This document shows positions 55,340 to 64,000 of a DNA stretch of 64,000 nucleotides, piece by piece. How positions within the stretch are numbered: the stretch's first letter is position 1; every line of letters begins with the position of its first letter. The notes beneath the pieces are model-generated. The model saw only the letters and a list, made by a program, of their open reading frames with translations, ran no database searches and had not been told where the DNA came from. Source of the DNA: Phenylobacterium sp. (GTDB taxonomy: Bacteria > Pseudomonadota > Alphaproteobacteria > Caulobacterales > Caulobacteraceae); contig NZ_SCTC01000004.1 of assembly GCF_004299445.1 (NCBI RefSeq), positions 17,732 to 81,731 of the forward strand. Direction: 5' to 3'. The position numbers were made by a program, and so were the translations under genes.

Positions 55340-56107
55340 TCAGGCGTCGCACGTCTCCAGGCCCGAGCGGACAGCCGCGAGATAGGTTCTGCCAACCGGC
55401 ACCGTCAGGCCGTCGGCGAGATCGATGAGTGTCTGGTGCCCCTCGCGGCGCAACCCCGCGACCGCCTCGCGGGCGACCCACCAGCGCCGGTGCGCCTGAA
55501 GGCCGAGCTGGGGCGGGAGCAGTTGCATGGCCTCGCTGAGCTGCATGGAGACCAGCGCCGAACCGCGGCGGGTGTGGACCATCACGTAGTGATCCTGCGC
55601 CTCGAGGGCCACCAAGTCGCGGCCCAGCCGCTCGGGAACCCGCTCGAAGAACCGGTCGGCGTTCAGGTCTTCCGCCGGCGGCGCGGGCCGGGCCCGCGCC
55701 AGGGAAGGCCACGACGCGATGCCGCTGATGACCAACTGGACCGACGCGACCGAGGCGTAGAGCGACACCAGCTCCCGCGGCGGCGTCGACCGGGCGAAGA
55801 CCATATCGAGAGCCCAGGCCACGACGAACATCATCGGCAGGGTCGAAACCAGTCCCACGATCACGATGGCGGCGACGGTCGGCAGGCGCGCGAACAGCGT
55901 CGCCGGACGAAGGAGCTGCAGGGTGGCGACCGCCAGTCCGTAGCCTACCGCCACGAGCGCGAACCAGAACGCGTAGCGTGCGGGCGCCGCCAGCGACTGG
56001 AACGACCCGAACGGTCCCGCGAATCCCAGGAACATTCCCAGCGCGATCGCTCCGTAGACGCTGGCGAAGCGCGGAGAGGTCCAGGCTCGGAGGAAGGACG
56101 ATGACAT
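55340..56107 (-). CDS. membrane-anchored LytTR-family transcriptional regulator
   Basis: This 255-residue protein has four predicted TM segments (about residues 17-36, 45-65, 78-98 and 115-135) followed by a C-terminal LytTR DNA-binding domain (LGRDLVALEAQDHYVMVHTR, LGLQAHRRWWVAREAVAGLR, VPVGRTYLAAVRSGL). Such proteins bind DNA from the membrane without an obvious receiver domain. ATG 56107 is the first start giving the TM region. It is divergent from nothing close and follows thiG on the same strand by 32 bp. Confidence 0.87.
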   Translation of the reverse strand: MSSSFLRAWTSPRFASVYGAIALGMFLGFAGPFGSFQSLAAPARYAFWFALVAVGYGLAVATLQLLRPATLFARLPTVAAIVIVGLVSTLPMMFVVAWALDMVFARSTPPRELVSLYASVASVQLVISGIASWPSLARARPAPPAEDLNADRFFERVPERLGRDLVALEAQDHYVMVHTRRGSALVSMQLSEAMQLLPPQLGLQAHRRWWVAREAVAGLRREGHQTLIDLADGLTVPVGRTYLAAVRSGLETCDA

Positions 56108-56139
56108 TCTTGCGCCCAGCAAGAGGCGGACGAAGAGCC

Positions 56140-56931
56140 CTAGATCAGCCCGCTCAGCGGCGAGGACGGGTCGGCGTACTGGCGCTTGGCCATGCGGCCG
56201 GCCAGGTAGGCTTCCCGCCCGGCGATGACGGCGTGCTTCATCGCCACGGCCATGCGGATCGGGTCCTTGGCCTCGGCGATGGCGGTGTTCATCAGCACCG
56301 CCTCGCAACCCATTTCCATCGCCACCACCGCGTCCGACGCCGTGCCGACCCCGGCGTCCACCAGCACCGGGACCTTGGTCTGCTCGATGATGAGGCCCAG
56401 GTTCAGCATGTTCTGGATGCCACGGCCCGAGCCGATCGGCGCGGCCGCCGGCATGATCGCCGCGGCGCCCGCGTCCTCCAGCTTCTTCGCGTAGACCGGA
56501 TCGTCCGAGCAGTAGACCATCACCGAGAAGCCGTCGGCGATCAGCAGCTTCAGGGCCCGCAGCGTCTCTTCCATGTCGGGCAGCAGGTGCGCGGTCTGCG
56601 ACAGCACTTCCAGCTTCACCAGATCCCAGCCGCCGGCCTCGCGCGCCAGGCGCAGGGTGCGCACCGCGTCCTCGCCGGTGAAGCAGCCCGCCGTATTGGG
56701 CAGGTAGGTGAAGCGCTCGGGCTTCACATAGTCGGCCAGCATCGGCTGATTGGGATCGCTCAGATTCACCCGGCGCAGCGCGACGGTGACGATCTCGGCC
56801 CCGGCCGCCTCGGCGGCGGCGGCGTTCTGGGCGTAATCCTTGTACTTCCCCGTGCCCACGATCAGGCGCGAGGTGAAGGTGCGGCCGGCGACCGTCCAGG
56901 TCTCGTTCGAATTATGGGTCGAGCCGTCCAC
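56140..56931 (-). CDS. thiG: thiazole synthase
   Basis: ThiG forms the thiazole ring of thiamin from deoxyxylulose phosphate, dehydroglycine and ThiS thiocarboxylate. The 263-residue TIM barrel shows [15 protein letters not shown], the Schiff-base lysine in LVKLEVLSQ, and [20 protein letters not shown] and [10 protein letters not shown] phosphate loops. The start is GTG 56931, one base beyond the thiS stop codon, with GGAGG in the thiS 3' end eight bases upstream. Translation is therefore coupled to thiS. Confidence 0.95.
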   Translation of the reverse strand: MDGSTHNSNETWTVAGRTFTSRLIVGTGKYKDYAQNAAAAEAAGAEIVTVALRRVNLSDPNQPMLADYVKPERFTYLPNTAGCFTGEDAVRTLRLAREAGGWDLVKLEVLSQTAHLLPDMEETLRALKLLIADGFSVMVYCSDDPVYAKKLEDAGAAAIMPAAAPIGSGRGIQNMLNLGLIIEQTKVPVLVDAGVGTASDAVVAMEMGCEAVLMNTAIAEAKDPIRMAVAMKHAVIAGREAYLAGRMAKRQYADPSSPLSGLI

Positions 56932-56932
56932 G

Positions 56933-57133
56933 TCAGCCGCCTCCGATGAAATGCACAATCTCGATCCGGTCGCCTTCGGCCACCGGGGTCTTCTGATAGG
57001 CCGAGCGGGGCACGATCTCCAGGTTTCGCTCGACGGCCACCTTCTTCGTGTCGAGCCCCAGGGCCGACACAAGCCCGGCCACGTCGGCGACGCCCGAAAA
57101 GACCCGGCTTTCCCCGTTGATCGTCAGTTGCAC
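56933..57133 (-). CDS. thiS: sulfur carrier protein ThiS
   Basis: This 66-residue ubiquitin-fold carrier ends in FIGGG, giving the diglycine needed for adenylation by ThiF and thiocarboxylate formation. The N-terminal strand is [10 protein letters not shown]. It overlaps functionally with thiG directly downstream. No thiC, thiO, thiE or thiF is seen in the window, and the 77-bp upstream gap lacks the CTGAGA core of a TPP riboswitch; it shows only a GGGCCC...GGGCCC hairpin. Confidence 0.94.
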   Translation of the reverse strand: MQLTINGESRVFSGVADVAGLVSALGLDTKKVAVERNLEIVPRSAYQKTPVAEGDRIEIVHFIGGG

Positions 57134-57210
57134 GCGTATGCTCCGTTCGCCTTGCTTGTGACCTTGGCCGGGGCCCGTTACAAGGGCCCGGAATCGCGCG
57201 GCGGAGCCGA

Positions 57211-57648
57211 ATGCCGAAACCGATCTATGTGCTGAGCGGCCCCAACCTCAACCTTTTGGGGACCCGCGAGCCCGAGATTTACGGACATCAGACCCTGGAC
57301 GACGTTCGTGGCCTCTGCGAGGCGCGGGCGAAGTCCAGGGGCTATGAGGTCGTGTTCCGACAATCCAACCACGAGGGCGAACTCGTGGACTGGATCCAGG
57401 AGGCCCGTGAGAAGGCCTCGGCGCTGGTGCTGAATCCGGCGGCTTACGGCCACACCTCCATCGCCATCCTCGACGCCCTGAAGATGCTCGCCATCCCGAT
57501 CGTCGAGTGCCACCTGTCGAATCCGGCGGCCCGCGAGGCGTTCCGTCGGGAAACCTATGTTTCGCTGGCCGCCACCGGGATCGTCTCCGGCTTCGGGGCT
57601 GCGAGCTATGAACTGGCCGTCGAGGCCGCCGCGGGCCTGGCCCGCTAG
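57211..57648 (+). CDS. aroQ: 3-dehydroquinate dehydratase, type II
   Basis: AroQ removes water from 3-dehydroquinate in the shikimate pathway, as a dodecamer. In 145 residues it has the signature [18 protein letters not shown] with the catalytic tyrosine, the Arg of [26 protein letters not shown] and the catalytic His in VECHLSN. It begins a three-gene block with accB and accC (26-bp gap to accB), the common arrangement in Caulobacterales and many proteobacteria. Confidence 0.97.
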   Translation: MPKPIYVLSGPNLNLLGTREPEIYGHQTLDDVRGLCEARAKSRGYEVVFRQSNHEGELVDWIQEAREKASALVLNPAAYGHTSIAILDALKMLAIPIVECHLSNPAAREAFRRETYVSLAATGIVSGFGAASYELAVEAAAGLAR

Positions 57649-57674
57649 ACCAAACGAAAGACAAGGGCCGATAC

Positions 57675-58160
57675 ATGGCTAACACCCCCAAGGCGCCTGC
57701 CGATCCGTTTGATGCGCGTCTCGTGCGCAAGCTGGCGGACATCCTCACAGAGACCGGCCTGTCCGAGATCGAGGTCGAGCAAGGGGCGCTGAAGATTCGC
57801 GTGGCCAAGCAGATCACCGCCGCAGCCGTGCACCACGTCGCGGCGCCCGCGCCGATGCCGGCCGCGCCGGCCCCGGCCCCGGCCGTCGCAGCCCCTCCCG
57901 CCGAGGCCGCCCCCGCGGTCGCAAAGGGCGACGCTGTAAAGTCGCCGATGGTGGGCACGGTCTACCTGCAACCCAACCCCGGCTCGCCATCGTTCGTGAA
58001 GCTGGGCGACACGGTCGAGGCCGGCCAGACGCTCTTCATTATCGAGGCGATGAAGACCATGAACCCGATCCCCGCGCCCCGGGCCGGCAAGGTCGTCCAG
58101 ATCCTGGTCGAGGACGCCACCCCCGTCGAGTTTGGCGAACCGCTCGCCATCATCGAGTAG
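57675..58160 (+). CDS. accB: biotin carboxyl carrier protein of acetyl-CoA carboxylase
   Basis: This 161-residue carrier has an N-terminal helical region ([20 protein letters not shown]), an Ala/Pro-rich linker (about residues 55-85), and a biotinyl domain whose target lysine is in [11 protein letters not shown]. It carries biotin and the carboxyl group between AccC and AccAD for malonyl-CoA formation. It is followed by accC after four bases. Confidence 0.96.
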   Translation: MANTPKAPADPFDARLVRKLADILTETGLSEIEVEQGALKIRVAKQITAAAVHHVAAPAPMPAAPAPAPAVAAPPAEAAPAVAKGDAVKSPMVGTVYLQPNPGSPSFVKLGDTVEAGQTLFIIEAMKTMNPIPAPRAGKVVQILVEDATPVEFGEPLAIIE

Positions 58161-58164
58161 CTCG

Positions 58165-59511
58165 ATGTTCGACAAGATCCTGATCGCCAACCGGGGCGAG
58201 ATCGCCCTGCGGGTCCACCGCGCGTGCAAGGAGATGGGCATCTCGACCGTCGCCGTGCACTCGGAAGCGGACTCTTCCGCCATGTGGGTGCGACTTGCGG
58301 ACGAGAGCGTCTGCATCGGCCCTGCGCCGGCGGCCAAGAGCTACCTGCACATCCCGGCGATCATCGCGGCCTGCGAGATCACCGGCGCCCAGGCCGTGCA
58401 CCCCGGCTACGGCTTCCTGTCCGAGAACGCCCGCTTTGCCGAGATCGTCGAGGCCCACGGCTTCACGTTCATCGGGCCCAAGCCTGAGCACATCAAGATG
58501 ATGGGCGACAAGATCACGGCCAAGCAGGCCGTGAAGGCCGCCGGCATCCCCGTGGTTCCCGGCTCGGACGGCGCCGTGACCACCGAGGAAGAGGCGATCG
58601 CCGCGGCCAAGGAGATCGGCTTCCCCGTCCTCATCAAGGCGGCGGCCGGCGGCGGCGGGCGCGGCATGAAGGTCGCCAAGACCGAGGCCGACCTGGTGGA
58701 GGCCGTCCAGACGGCGCGCAGCGAGGCCAAGGCGGCCTTCGGCGACGACGCGGTCTACATGGAGCGCTACCTCCAGACCCCGCGCCACATCGAGCTGCAG
58801 GTCATCGCCGACAGCTTCGGCAACGTCTGCCACCTGGGCGAACGCGACTGCTCGCTGCAGCGCCGCCACCAGAAGGTGTTGGAGGAAGCCCCCTCCCCGG
58901 CCATCGACGCCGAAGCCCGCGCCAAGATCGGCAAGGTCGTGGTCGATGCCGTGAAGGCCATCGGCTACCTGGGCGTCGGCACCATCGAGTTCCTGTACGA
59001 GAACGGCGAGTTCTTCTTCATCGAGATGAACACCCGCCTGCAGGTTGAGCATCCGGTCACCGAGGCCATCACCGGCATCGACCTGGTGCGCGAACAGATC
59101 CGCATCGCCGCGGGCCTGCCGCTGTCATTCAAGCAGTCGGACATCATCTTCGAAGGCCACGCCATCGAGTGCCGGATCAACGCCGAGAACCCGAAGACCT
59201 TCGCGCCCTCGCCGGGCCTGGTCACCGACTACCACGCCCCCGGCGGCCTGGGCGTGCGCATGGATAGCGCCCTGTACGCCGGCTATTCGATCCCGCCCTA
59301 CTACGACAGCCTGATCGGCAAGCTGATCGTCCATGGCCGCGACCGGGAGGAGTGCCTGGCGCGCCTCAACCGCTGCCTGGGCGAGATCGTGGTCGGCGGC
59401 ATCGACACCAACATCCCGCTCTTTCAGGAGCTGATGCACCAGGAAGACATCCTGAAGGGCGACTACAACATCCACTGGCTGGAACGCTGGATGGCCAGCC
59501 AGGCGGGCTAG
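58165..59511 (+). CDS. accC: biotin carboxylase subunit of acetyl-CoA carboxylase
   Basis: AccC carboxylates biotin on AccB using ATP and bicarbonate. The 448 residues show the ATP-grasp fold: [16 protein letters not shown] start, the glycine-rich loop [34 protein letters not shown], the metal Glu residues in [16 protein letters not shown], and [20 protein letters not shown] 58165 lies four bases after the accB stop. Its last bases overlap the convergent LysR gene by four. Confidence 0.97.
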   Translation: MFDKILIANRGEIALRVHRACKEMGISTVAVHSEADSSAMWVRLADESVCIGPAPAAKSYLHIPAIIAACEITGAQAVHPGYGFLSENARFAEIVEAHGFTFIGPKPEHIKMMGDKITAKQAVKAAGIPVVPGSDGAVTTEEEAIAAAKEIGFPVLIKAAAGGGGRGMKVAKTEADLVEAVQTARSEAKAAFGDDAVYMERYLQTPRHIELQVIADSFGNVCHLGERDCSLQRRHQKVLEEAPSPAIDAEARAKIGKVVVDAVKAIGYLGVGTIEFLYENGEFFFIEMNTRLQVEHPVTEAITGIDLVREQIRIAAGLPLSFKQSDIIFEGHAIECRINAENPKTFAPSPGLVTDYHAPGGLGVRMDSALYAGYSIPPYYDSLIGKLIVHGRDREECLARLNRCLGEIVVGGIDTNIPLFQELMHQEDILKGDYNIHWLERWMASQAG

Positions 59512-60434
59512 CCGAGGTCACGGCAAGCGGCTCGCAACCAGGTTATGAAGGCGCGGATCTTGGGATCGCGTTCCGACTCTGGCCGGCGCACCACCCAGTA
59601 ACGTGTCGCGGGTCCGCTGAACCCTGGCAGCGCGAACACGAGCCGCTCGCCAAACCCTGGCCAGGCGCGCACGAGGGGGTCGATGGCGAACGCCACGCCC
59701 AACCCTTGGTCGGCCGCATGCAAGGTTGCGGGCGCGGAGTCGAGCCACAGGTCCCCCTCCTCGTCTGGGCGGTCCACGCCGTTCGCCTTCAGCCAGGTCC
59801 TCCAGGCGTGCGGTTGGGCGGTGTCATGGATCAGGCGCGTCCCCACCAAGTCGCGCGGGTCTCTCAGCGATAGTCGTTGGATCACTTCCAGGTTGGCGAC
59901 GGGCGCTCCAGTGATCCGCAGCAGTTCGGTGCATTTGAGGCCCGGCCAGCGCCCGTCGCCGACGCGAACGCCGACATCGAAGTCGTCCTGGTCGAAATCA
60001 ACGAAACGCGGCGAGGATTCGATCCTGACGTCGTAGGCGGGCCAACGCTTCGCGAACTGACCTAGATTTGGGATCAGCACCAACTGGCTGAACATGGCCA
60101 GCGCGCTCACCCGGATCTGCCGCGCCCGTGCGCCGCCGCGTACGGCGTAGGCCCCGCGCTCAAACGCCAGAAAGCCCTGCCGAACGAACGGAGCCAGCGC
60201 CTCACCGGCCTCCGAGAGAACCATGGCCCGACCCTGGCGGTGAAACAACGTCGCCCCGAGCGCCCGCTCGAGCGCCCTAATCTGATGGCTGACGGCAGAC
60301 GGCGTCAGCCCCAGCGTCTCGGCCGCCGCCCGGAAACTCCCCAGCCGGACGGCGGCGTCGAACGCTCTGAGCGCCGCCAGAGGTGGGGTGGAACGCCCCC
60401 AGACAGGTGAACCCAATTCATGCATCCGACGCAT
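59508..60434 (-). CDS. LysR-family transcriptional regulator (GcvA-like)
   Basis: This 308-residue regulator has an N-terminal winged helix ([40 protein letters not shown]) and a periplasmic-binding-like effector domain ([20 protein letters not shown] onward). The first dozen residues are an extension; starts at 60434 and 60425 are both possible. It is divergent from a thioesterase/dehydrogenase operon across 65 bp, the usual arrangement for a LysR protein that controls its neighbours. The effector is unknown. Confidence 0.9.
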   Translation of the reverse strand: MRRMHELGSPVWGRSTPPLAALRAFDAAVRLGSFRAAAETLGLTPSAVSHQIRALERALGATLFHRQGRAMVLSEAGEALAPFVRQGFLAFERGAYAVRGGARARQIRVSALAMFSQLVLIPNLGQFAKRWPAYDVRIESSPRFVDFDQDDFDVGVRVGDGRWPGLKCTELLRITGAPVANLEVIQRLSLRDPRDLVGTRLIHDTAQPHAWRTWLKANGVDRPDEEGDLWLDSAPATLHAADQGLGVAFAIDPLVRAWPGFGERLVFALPGFSGPATRYWVVRRPESERDPKIRAFITWLRAACRDLG

Positions 60435-60499
60435 GTTTCGCTTTCCGGGCGGCTGGCGTCCAGCGAGGTTTCGGGCCCGGCAACGAGGACCACTCGCCC

Positions 60500-61252
60500 A
60501 TGACCCCTGTGTTCACGCTCGACCCCGACGGGTCCTGGCGCCCCAGCGCGTACGCTCGCGGTCCCTTTGAAGGGCTGCAGGGTGGCGGCGCGGCGGCGCT
60601 GATGGCCGTGGCGGTGGAAGGCGAGGCTCAGGGTTTTGTGGCCAGTCTGACAACGCACTTCCTTCGCCCTGTCCCCGTCGCGCCACTGCGGGTGACCGTC
60701 CGGCCATTGCGGCGGGGCCGCCGCGTCTGCGTGATCGACGCCGATCTGACGGCCGACGGGACGCTCGTGGCCGTCCAGCGCGCGACGGTGATCGCAGAAC
60801 TGCCGGTCTCTGGCCTGCCGACCCCGCCGGCGCGACGCAGCGAGCCTCTTGAGCTCCCCTCCGAACGGCGGGCGGCGATGCATGGCGGGGCCTGGATGAT
60901 GGATACGCTCGATGCGCGCTTCGCGGCCGGGGTGGCCTGGTTCCGCCACCAGCGACCGCTGTTTGAGCGCCCCTCGGCGCTGGCCCGTGTGCTGGTGGCC
61001 GCTGATTGGGCGCACGGTATCGTCCCGCCGATCGGAGCCGCCGTTCGGCCGCCCGCGGCGATCCCCAACACCGACCTCAGCGTCCACCTCATCCGCGCAC
61101 CCCGCGGCGACTGGATCGGCTTAGAGCCCGCGACGGCGTGGTCGCCCTCGGCCATCGGCGTTGGCTGGGCAGCGCTCCGGGATGGCGAAGGCCTGATCGG
61201 TCAGGTCGCCATGTCGGTCGCCGTCACCCCCTTAACCCCGGAGGCCGCATGA
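60500..61252 (+). CDS. thioesterase (TesB-like double hotdog) family protein
   Basis: This 250-residue protein looks like an acyl-CoA thioesterase of the TesB/DUF4442-like double-hotdog type: an N-terminal GPFEGLQGGGAAALMAVAVE helix segment, paired strands (FVASLTTHFLRPVPVAPLRV, VCVIDADLTADGTLVAVQRA) and a second hotdog with NTDLSVHLIRAPRGDWIGLE. ATG 60500 is preceded by GAGG. Its stop overlaps the next start as ATGA, so it is cotranscribed with a dehydrogenase. The substrate is unknown. Confidence 0.8.
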   Translation: MTPVFTLDPDGSWRPSAYARGPFEGLQGGGAAALMAVAVEGEAQGFVASLTTHFLRPVPVAPLRVTVRPLRRGRRVCVIDADLTADGTLVAVQRATVIAELPVSGLPTPPARRSEPLELPSERRAAMHGGAWMMDTLDARFAAGVAWFRHQRPLFERPSALARVLVAADWAHGIVPPIGAAVRPPAAIPNTDLSVHLIRAPRGDWIGLEPATAWSPSAIGVGWAALRDGEGLIGQVAMSVAVTPLTPEAA

Positions 61253-62286
61253 GGCAGCTCTTCTACGTCTCGCCCCAGGTTCTCGAGTGGCGCGAGGTCG
61301 CCGACGCCAGGCTCGAGAGCGACGGCGACGCGATCGTCCGCCCGCTGGCCGTCACGCGCTGCGATCTGGACTTGTCCATCGCCACGGGGTTGGCCGGCTG
61401 GCCGGGTGGCTTCGCCTTCGGTCACGAGACCTATGGCGAGGTCATCGAGGTGGGGGACCGGGTCGCCGGTTTCCGCCCTGGCGACCGTGTGCTGGTGCCG
61501 TTCCAGATCAGTTGCGGCTCTTGCGGCCGTTGCCGACGGGGCCTCACGGCATTGTGCGAGACCGTGCCTTACCGCTCGTCGTACGGCATGGCGCCTCTGT
61601 CAGGCGTGGAATACGGCGGTGGCCTTGCCGACCGACTGCGCGTCCCGTTCGCAGATCACATGCTGCTGCATGCCCCCGCCGACCTGGCACCGGAGGCCCT
61701 GGCCGGGGTGGCCGACAACGTGACCAACGCGCTGGCCTTTGTCCTGGATCCGCTGCGCGAGCGGCCCGGCGCGCGGTTGCTGATCGTCGGCGGCGCGCGC
61801 GGCGGCATCGCCTTCCACGTCATTCAGTGCGCGATAGCCCTGGGCGCCGAGAAGGTCGTCTACGTCGCCCAGGATGACGACAATCTCCACGTCGCAAAGC
61901 GGCTTGGCGCCGAGACCATCCAGATGGAGCTGCGCCCCGATACCCCGCCGGTCGGGCCGTTTCCCCTGACGCTCGACGCCAGCGGTCACGATGACGGCCT
62001 GGCCTTCGCCATCCGTTGCACCGACTACGAAGGACTCTGCCAACGAACCTACGGTGACTTCGTCCCTCGAACGCCGACACCCTTGATGGACATGTACGGC
62101 CGCAACATCACGCTCAAGCTGGGCCGCGTTCATGCCCGCGCTCACATGCCGGCCGCGCTGGACCTCATGCAGCGCGGTTGTCTCTGCCCGGAACACGTGA
62201 TCACCCGCCGGGCCCTCTTCTGCGAGGCGGCAGAGGCGATGACCGACCCGACCCATAAGGTCGTATTCGTGAACGAAGCGGCATGA
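61249..62286 (+). CDS. zinc-dependent MDR alcohol dehydrogenase-like protein
   Basis: This 345-residue medium-chain dehydrogenase has the catalytic-zinc ligand candidates TRCDLD and GHETYGEV, a full structural zinc lobe CGSCGRCRRGLTALC, and a Rossmann domain with LLIVGGARGGIAFHVIQCA. The glycine pattern GGARGG is slightly unusual for the family, and an aspartate-rich QDDDN segment ends the second strand, suggesting NAD rather than NADP. It is coupled to the thioesterase gene. The pair is probably regulated by the divergent LysR protein. Confidence 0.85.
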   Translation: MRQLFYVSPQVLEWREVADARLESDGDAIVRPLAVTRCDLDLSIATGLAGWPGGFAFGHETYGEVIEVGDRVAGFRPGDRVLVPFQISCGSCGRCRRGLTALCETVPYRSSYGMAPLSGVEYGGGLADRLRVPFADHMLLHAPADLAPEALAGVADNVTNALAFVLDPLRERPGARLLIVGGARGGIAFHVIQCAIALGAEKVVYVAQDDDNLHVAKRLGAETIQMELRPDTPPVGPFPLTLDASGHDDGLAFAIRCTDYEGLCQRTYGDFVPRTPTPLMDMYGRNITLKLGRVHARAHMPAALDLMQRGCLCPEHVITRRALFCEAAEAMTDPTHKVVFVNEAA

Positions 62287-62326
62287 CCTACTCCCCCGCT
62301 GCCGGCGCGCGCGCTAGACCGGGGTC

Positions 62327-63166
62327 ATGTCCGCCTTCGACGCCAGCGACCTGCTCGACTGCTATGCCCGGGGCGTCTTCCCCATGGCCGATGCGCGAGA
62401 GGACGCACGCGTCTTCCTGATCGACCCCGAGCGCCGCGGCGTCCTGCCGCTGGCGGGGTTCCATGTGCCCAAGCGCCTGGCGCGTACGGTGCGAGGCGAT
62501 CCGTTCGATGTGCGGATCAACTCCGCCTTCCACGAGGTGGTGCTGGCCTGCGCGGCTTCAGGCCCGGGCCGGACAGAGACCTGGATCAATCGGCCGATCG
62601 AGCAGCTGTATCTCCAGCTGCACAAGGTGGGCCATGCGCATAGTGTCGAGTGCTGGGACGGCGATGAACTGGTGGGCGGTCTCTATGGCGTCTCGCTGCG
62701 CGGAGCCTTCTTCGGCGAAAGTATGTTCTCGCGGCGACGCGACGCTTCCAAGGTGGCGTTGGTGCACCTGGCGGCCCGGCTGATCGGCGGCGGCGTCCGC
62801 CTGCTCGACGCACAGTTCATGACCGAGCACCTCGCCCAGTTCGGCGCGCAGGAAATCTCGCGCGCGGCCTATCATCGCCGGCTGTCCGAGGCCCTGGAAG
62901 CCGACGGCGACTTCTACGTCGTAGGCGACGCGACCGGATCGACCTTCGCAGCCGGCTCGGATTTGGGCGCAGGCGGCGGGGCGGAGGGGGCCGTCGCCTT
63001 GGGCAGGGGTGTGGCGGAGGGCGCCGCGGCTGGCGAGCCTTCGGCCGCGGGCAGGTCTAGCACCTTCGGCGCCTCGGTCACCGCCTTGAGCGCGGGCGTC
63101 GCGCGCGGCGCGGCGGCGGCGACCACGGGAGCGGAAGCCCTGCAGCTGATCGCCCAGGCGTCGTAA
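62327..63166 (+). CDS. aat: leucyl/phenylalanyl-tRNA--protein transferase with abnormal C-terminal extension
   Basis: Aat adds Leu or Phe to N-terminal Arg/Lys of proteins for ClpS/ClpAP degradation. The family core is complete: [80 protein letters not shown], and [20 protein letters not shown]. Relatives end soon after the following DFY. Here the frame continues for about 80 Gly/Ala/Ser-rich residues to TAA 63166, antisense to the tail of the DUF2155 gene. An out-of-frame TAG at 62922-62924 would end the protein normally after a one-base deletion, so a sequencing indel is possible. Confidence 0.85.
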   Translation: MSAFDASDLLDCYARGVFPMADAREDARVFLIDPERRGVLPLAGFHVPKRLARTVRGDPFDVRINSAFHEVVLACAASGPGRTETWINRPIEQLYLQLHKVGHAHSVECWDGDELVGGLYGVSLRGAFFGESMFSRRRDASKVALVHLAARLIGGGVRLLDAQFMTEHLAQFGAQEISRAAYHRRLSEALEADGDFYVVGDATGSTFAAGSDLGAGGGAEGAVALGRGVAEGAAAGEPSAAGRSSTFGASVTALSAGVARGAAAATTGAEALQLIAQAS

Positions 63167-63747
63167 GTGGCATGCTCCACCGGGTTGAGGCCCGGTGAGG
63201 CGGCGAACATCCAGCCTTTGAACGCCTGCTTGGGAGCCGGCGTCGGCCGGCCGGGCTGCGGCCGCGGCTGCGCGTCAATCGTCAGGTATACGATCGAGTC
63301 CTCGATCGGCTCGTCCGGCGCCGAGCGCTCGCACGCGCGAACGGTGAAGACCAGGCCCTTCCAGCGAACCGGCGTGTTGACCCGGGCCTCGAACCGCAGA
63401 GTCTCGGCCGTCACCTTGTCCAGCGCCTGGATGACGGCGATGTCGTAGCGGTTGCGGCGGATCGGCGCCTCGACCGGCTTTTCGGCGACCTGCTCCCTGG
63501 GGGCCACGGCCGGCGCGACATCCTTGGCGTCAACTGGAGCGACGGCGGCGGGCGCCGGCGCGGCGACGGTGGCGGGCGGCGCCTCCTCGGCGGCGGGGCC
63601 AGTGGGCGCGGACGCGGCCTCAGGCGCTGTCGGCGCGGTCGGCGCAGTGGGCTGCGCATCCACGATCCCCGCCGCCAGCATTGCGCCCAACGCCACGCCC
63701 AGGCCGGCGCGGCGCAGGTGGTGCGGCGGGATGCGGTAAGCGCCCAT
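62914..63747 (-). CDS. DUF2155 domain-containing secreted protein
   Basis: This 277-residue protein has a signal peptide ([18 protein letters not shown]), a Pro/Ala/Thr-rich linker (about residues 33-92), and the DUF2155 domain ([60 protein letters not shown], then DAWAISC). A second low-complexity Pro/Ala/Lys tail of about 70 residues is antisense to aat. The function is unknown. Adjacency to NDUFA12 and aat is common in alphaproteobacteria. Confidence 0.87.
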   Translation of the reverse strand: MGAYRIPPHHLRRAGLGVALGAMLAAGIVDAQPTAPTAPTAPEAASAPTGPAAEEAPPATVAAPAPAAVAPVDAKDVAPAVAPREQVAEKPVEAPIRRNRYDIAVIQALDKVTAETLRFEARVNTPVRWKGLVFTVRACERSAPDEPIEDSIVYLTIDAQPRPQPGRPTPAPKQAFKGWMFAASPGLNPVEHATYDAWAISCRASAPVVAAAAPRATPALKAVTEAPKVLDLPAAEGSPAAAPSATPLPKATAPSAPPPAPKSEPAAKVDPVASPTT

Positions 63748-63752
63748 CGGGC

Positions 63753-63982
63753 CTACTCCGGGGTCCAGGCCTCGTAGTCGCCGGTCGCGCGCTGGCGGTC
63801 GCCGCCACGCGAGATCGCGCCCTGAGGCCGGCGCGCATAGATGGTCCCGGTCAGGTTCGGGAGGTGCTCTTTCTCCCAGGGCTTGATCTTGAAGGGCTCG
63901 ACGGTCGGCGGCTCATCGAAAGTGTAGCGCAGCCAGCCGTGCCAGTCGGCGGTCACCTTCGAGGCGTCGGCATAGCCCTTGT
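63753..63982 (-). CDS. NADH:ubiquinone oxidoreductase NDUFA12-family subunit, 5' partial
   Basis: The visible C-terminal 76 or so residues (KGYADASKVTADWHGWLRYT, FDEPPTVEPFKIKPWEKEHL, PNLTGTIYARRPQGAISRGG, ending DYEAWTPE) match the NDUFA12/B17.2 accessory subunit of respiratory complex I, found in alphaproteobacteria. The N-terminal portion is missing because the sequence runs into 18 bases of sequencing adapter at 63983. ATG 63956 is internal and not the true start. It precedes the DUF2155 gene by five bases on the same strand. Confidence 0.9.
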
Positions 63983-64000
63983 AGATCGGAAGAGCACACG
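63983..64000 (+). other. Illumina TruSeq adapter sequence (contamination)
   Basis: The last 18 bases, AGATCGGAAGAGCACACG, equal the beginning of the standard Illumina TruSeq read-1 3' adapter. They interrupt the NDUFA12 coding frame, whose upstream part should continue here. This is an assembly artefact and suggests the window's right edge is the contig end. Confidence 0.93.

Noticed and set aside
57134..57210. TPP riboswitch upstream of thiS
   Set aside because: No CTGAGA or related THI-box core is present, and the gap is too short for a full aptamer.

Overview
The window is a GC-rich stretch (roughly two-thirds G+C by eye) that is almost entirely coding. It looks like the core chromosome of a Caulobacteraceae member, Caulobacter or Phenylobacterium-like. 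The main reasons are an RNase E ending in the GWW(R) PNPase-docking peptide known from Caulobacter crescentus, a bactofilin paired with an M23 peptidase, an NDUFA12-type complex I accessory protein beside a DUF2155 protein, and promoters resembling the Caulobacter TTGACGS/GCTANAWC type. I see no tRNA, rRNA, CRISPR, prophage or transposase gene. The genus call is inference from gene content.

Layout. 1-7 kb: a YbhN/MprF-type membrane protein (cut by the window edge), a HAD hydrolase, the Nnr NAD(P)H-hydrate repair enzyme with a DUF1330 protein, a phytanoyl-CoA dioxygenase-like protein, and a thiolase-like protein with a histidine phosphatase. 7-9 kb: the glnB-glnA nitrogen operon, closed by a clear intrinsic terminator. 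9-19 kb: M61 peptidase, HSL-type esterase, parE, a DEAD-box helicase, a diguanylate cyclase, an enoyl-CoA hydratase and a glutathione S-transferase. 19-27 kb: a large suf iron-sulfur operon on the minus strand, in the order iscR, class I cysteine desulfurase, sufB, two small unknown genes, sufC, sufD, sufS, sufT, sufA. It is driven from a promoter overlapped by an IscR-like palindrome. 27-36 kb: a small hydrolase, an NTF2-like protein, a two-component system, an AbgT transporter, a Baeyer-Villiger-type monooxygenase, an M20 hydrolase and anmK. 37-48.8 kb: tyrS, bcp, an M23 peptidase and bactofilin, prfB with its programmed frameshift, PBP1a, an N-acetylmuramoyl-L-alanine amidase and rne. Much of this block concerns the cell wall and translation. 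48.8-57 kb: M48 peptidase, DsbA-like lipoprotein, FAD oxidoreductase, aldehyde dehydrogenase, GFA protein, a small secreted protein, a LytTR regulator and thiS-thiG. 57-64 kb: aroQ, accB-accC, a LysR regulator divergent from a thioesterase/dehydrogenase pair, aat, a DUF2155 protein and an NDUFA12 fragment.

The window ends in 18 bases identical to the start of the Illumina TruSeq adapter (63983-64000), so its right end is very probably a contaminated contig end. No obviously new multi-gene system is present. The observations most worth checking are a 253-bp antisense overlap between aat and the DUF2155 gene, a cluster of perfect hairpins that buries the ribosome-binding site of the GST gene, two unknown small genes inside the suf operon, a three-copy half-site upstream of glnBA, and a 145-bp element with perfect 24-bp inverted ends.
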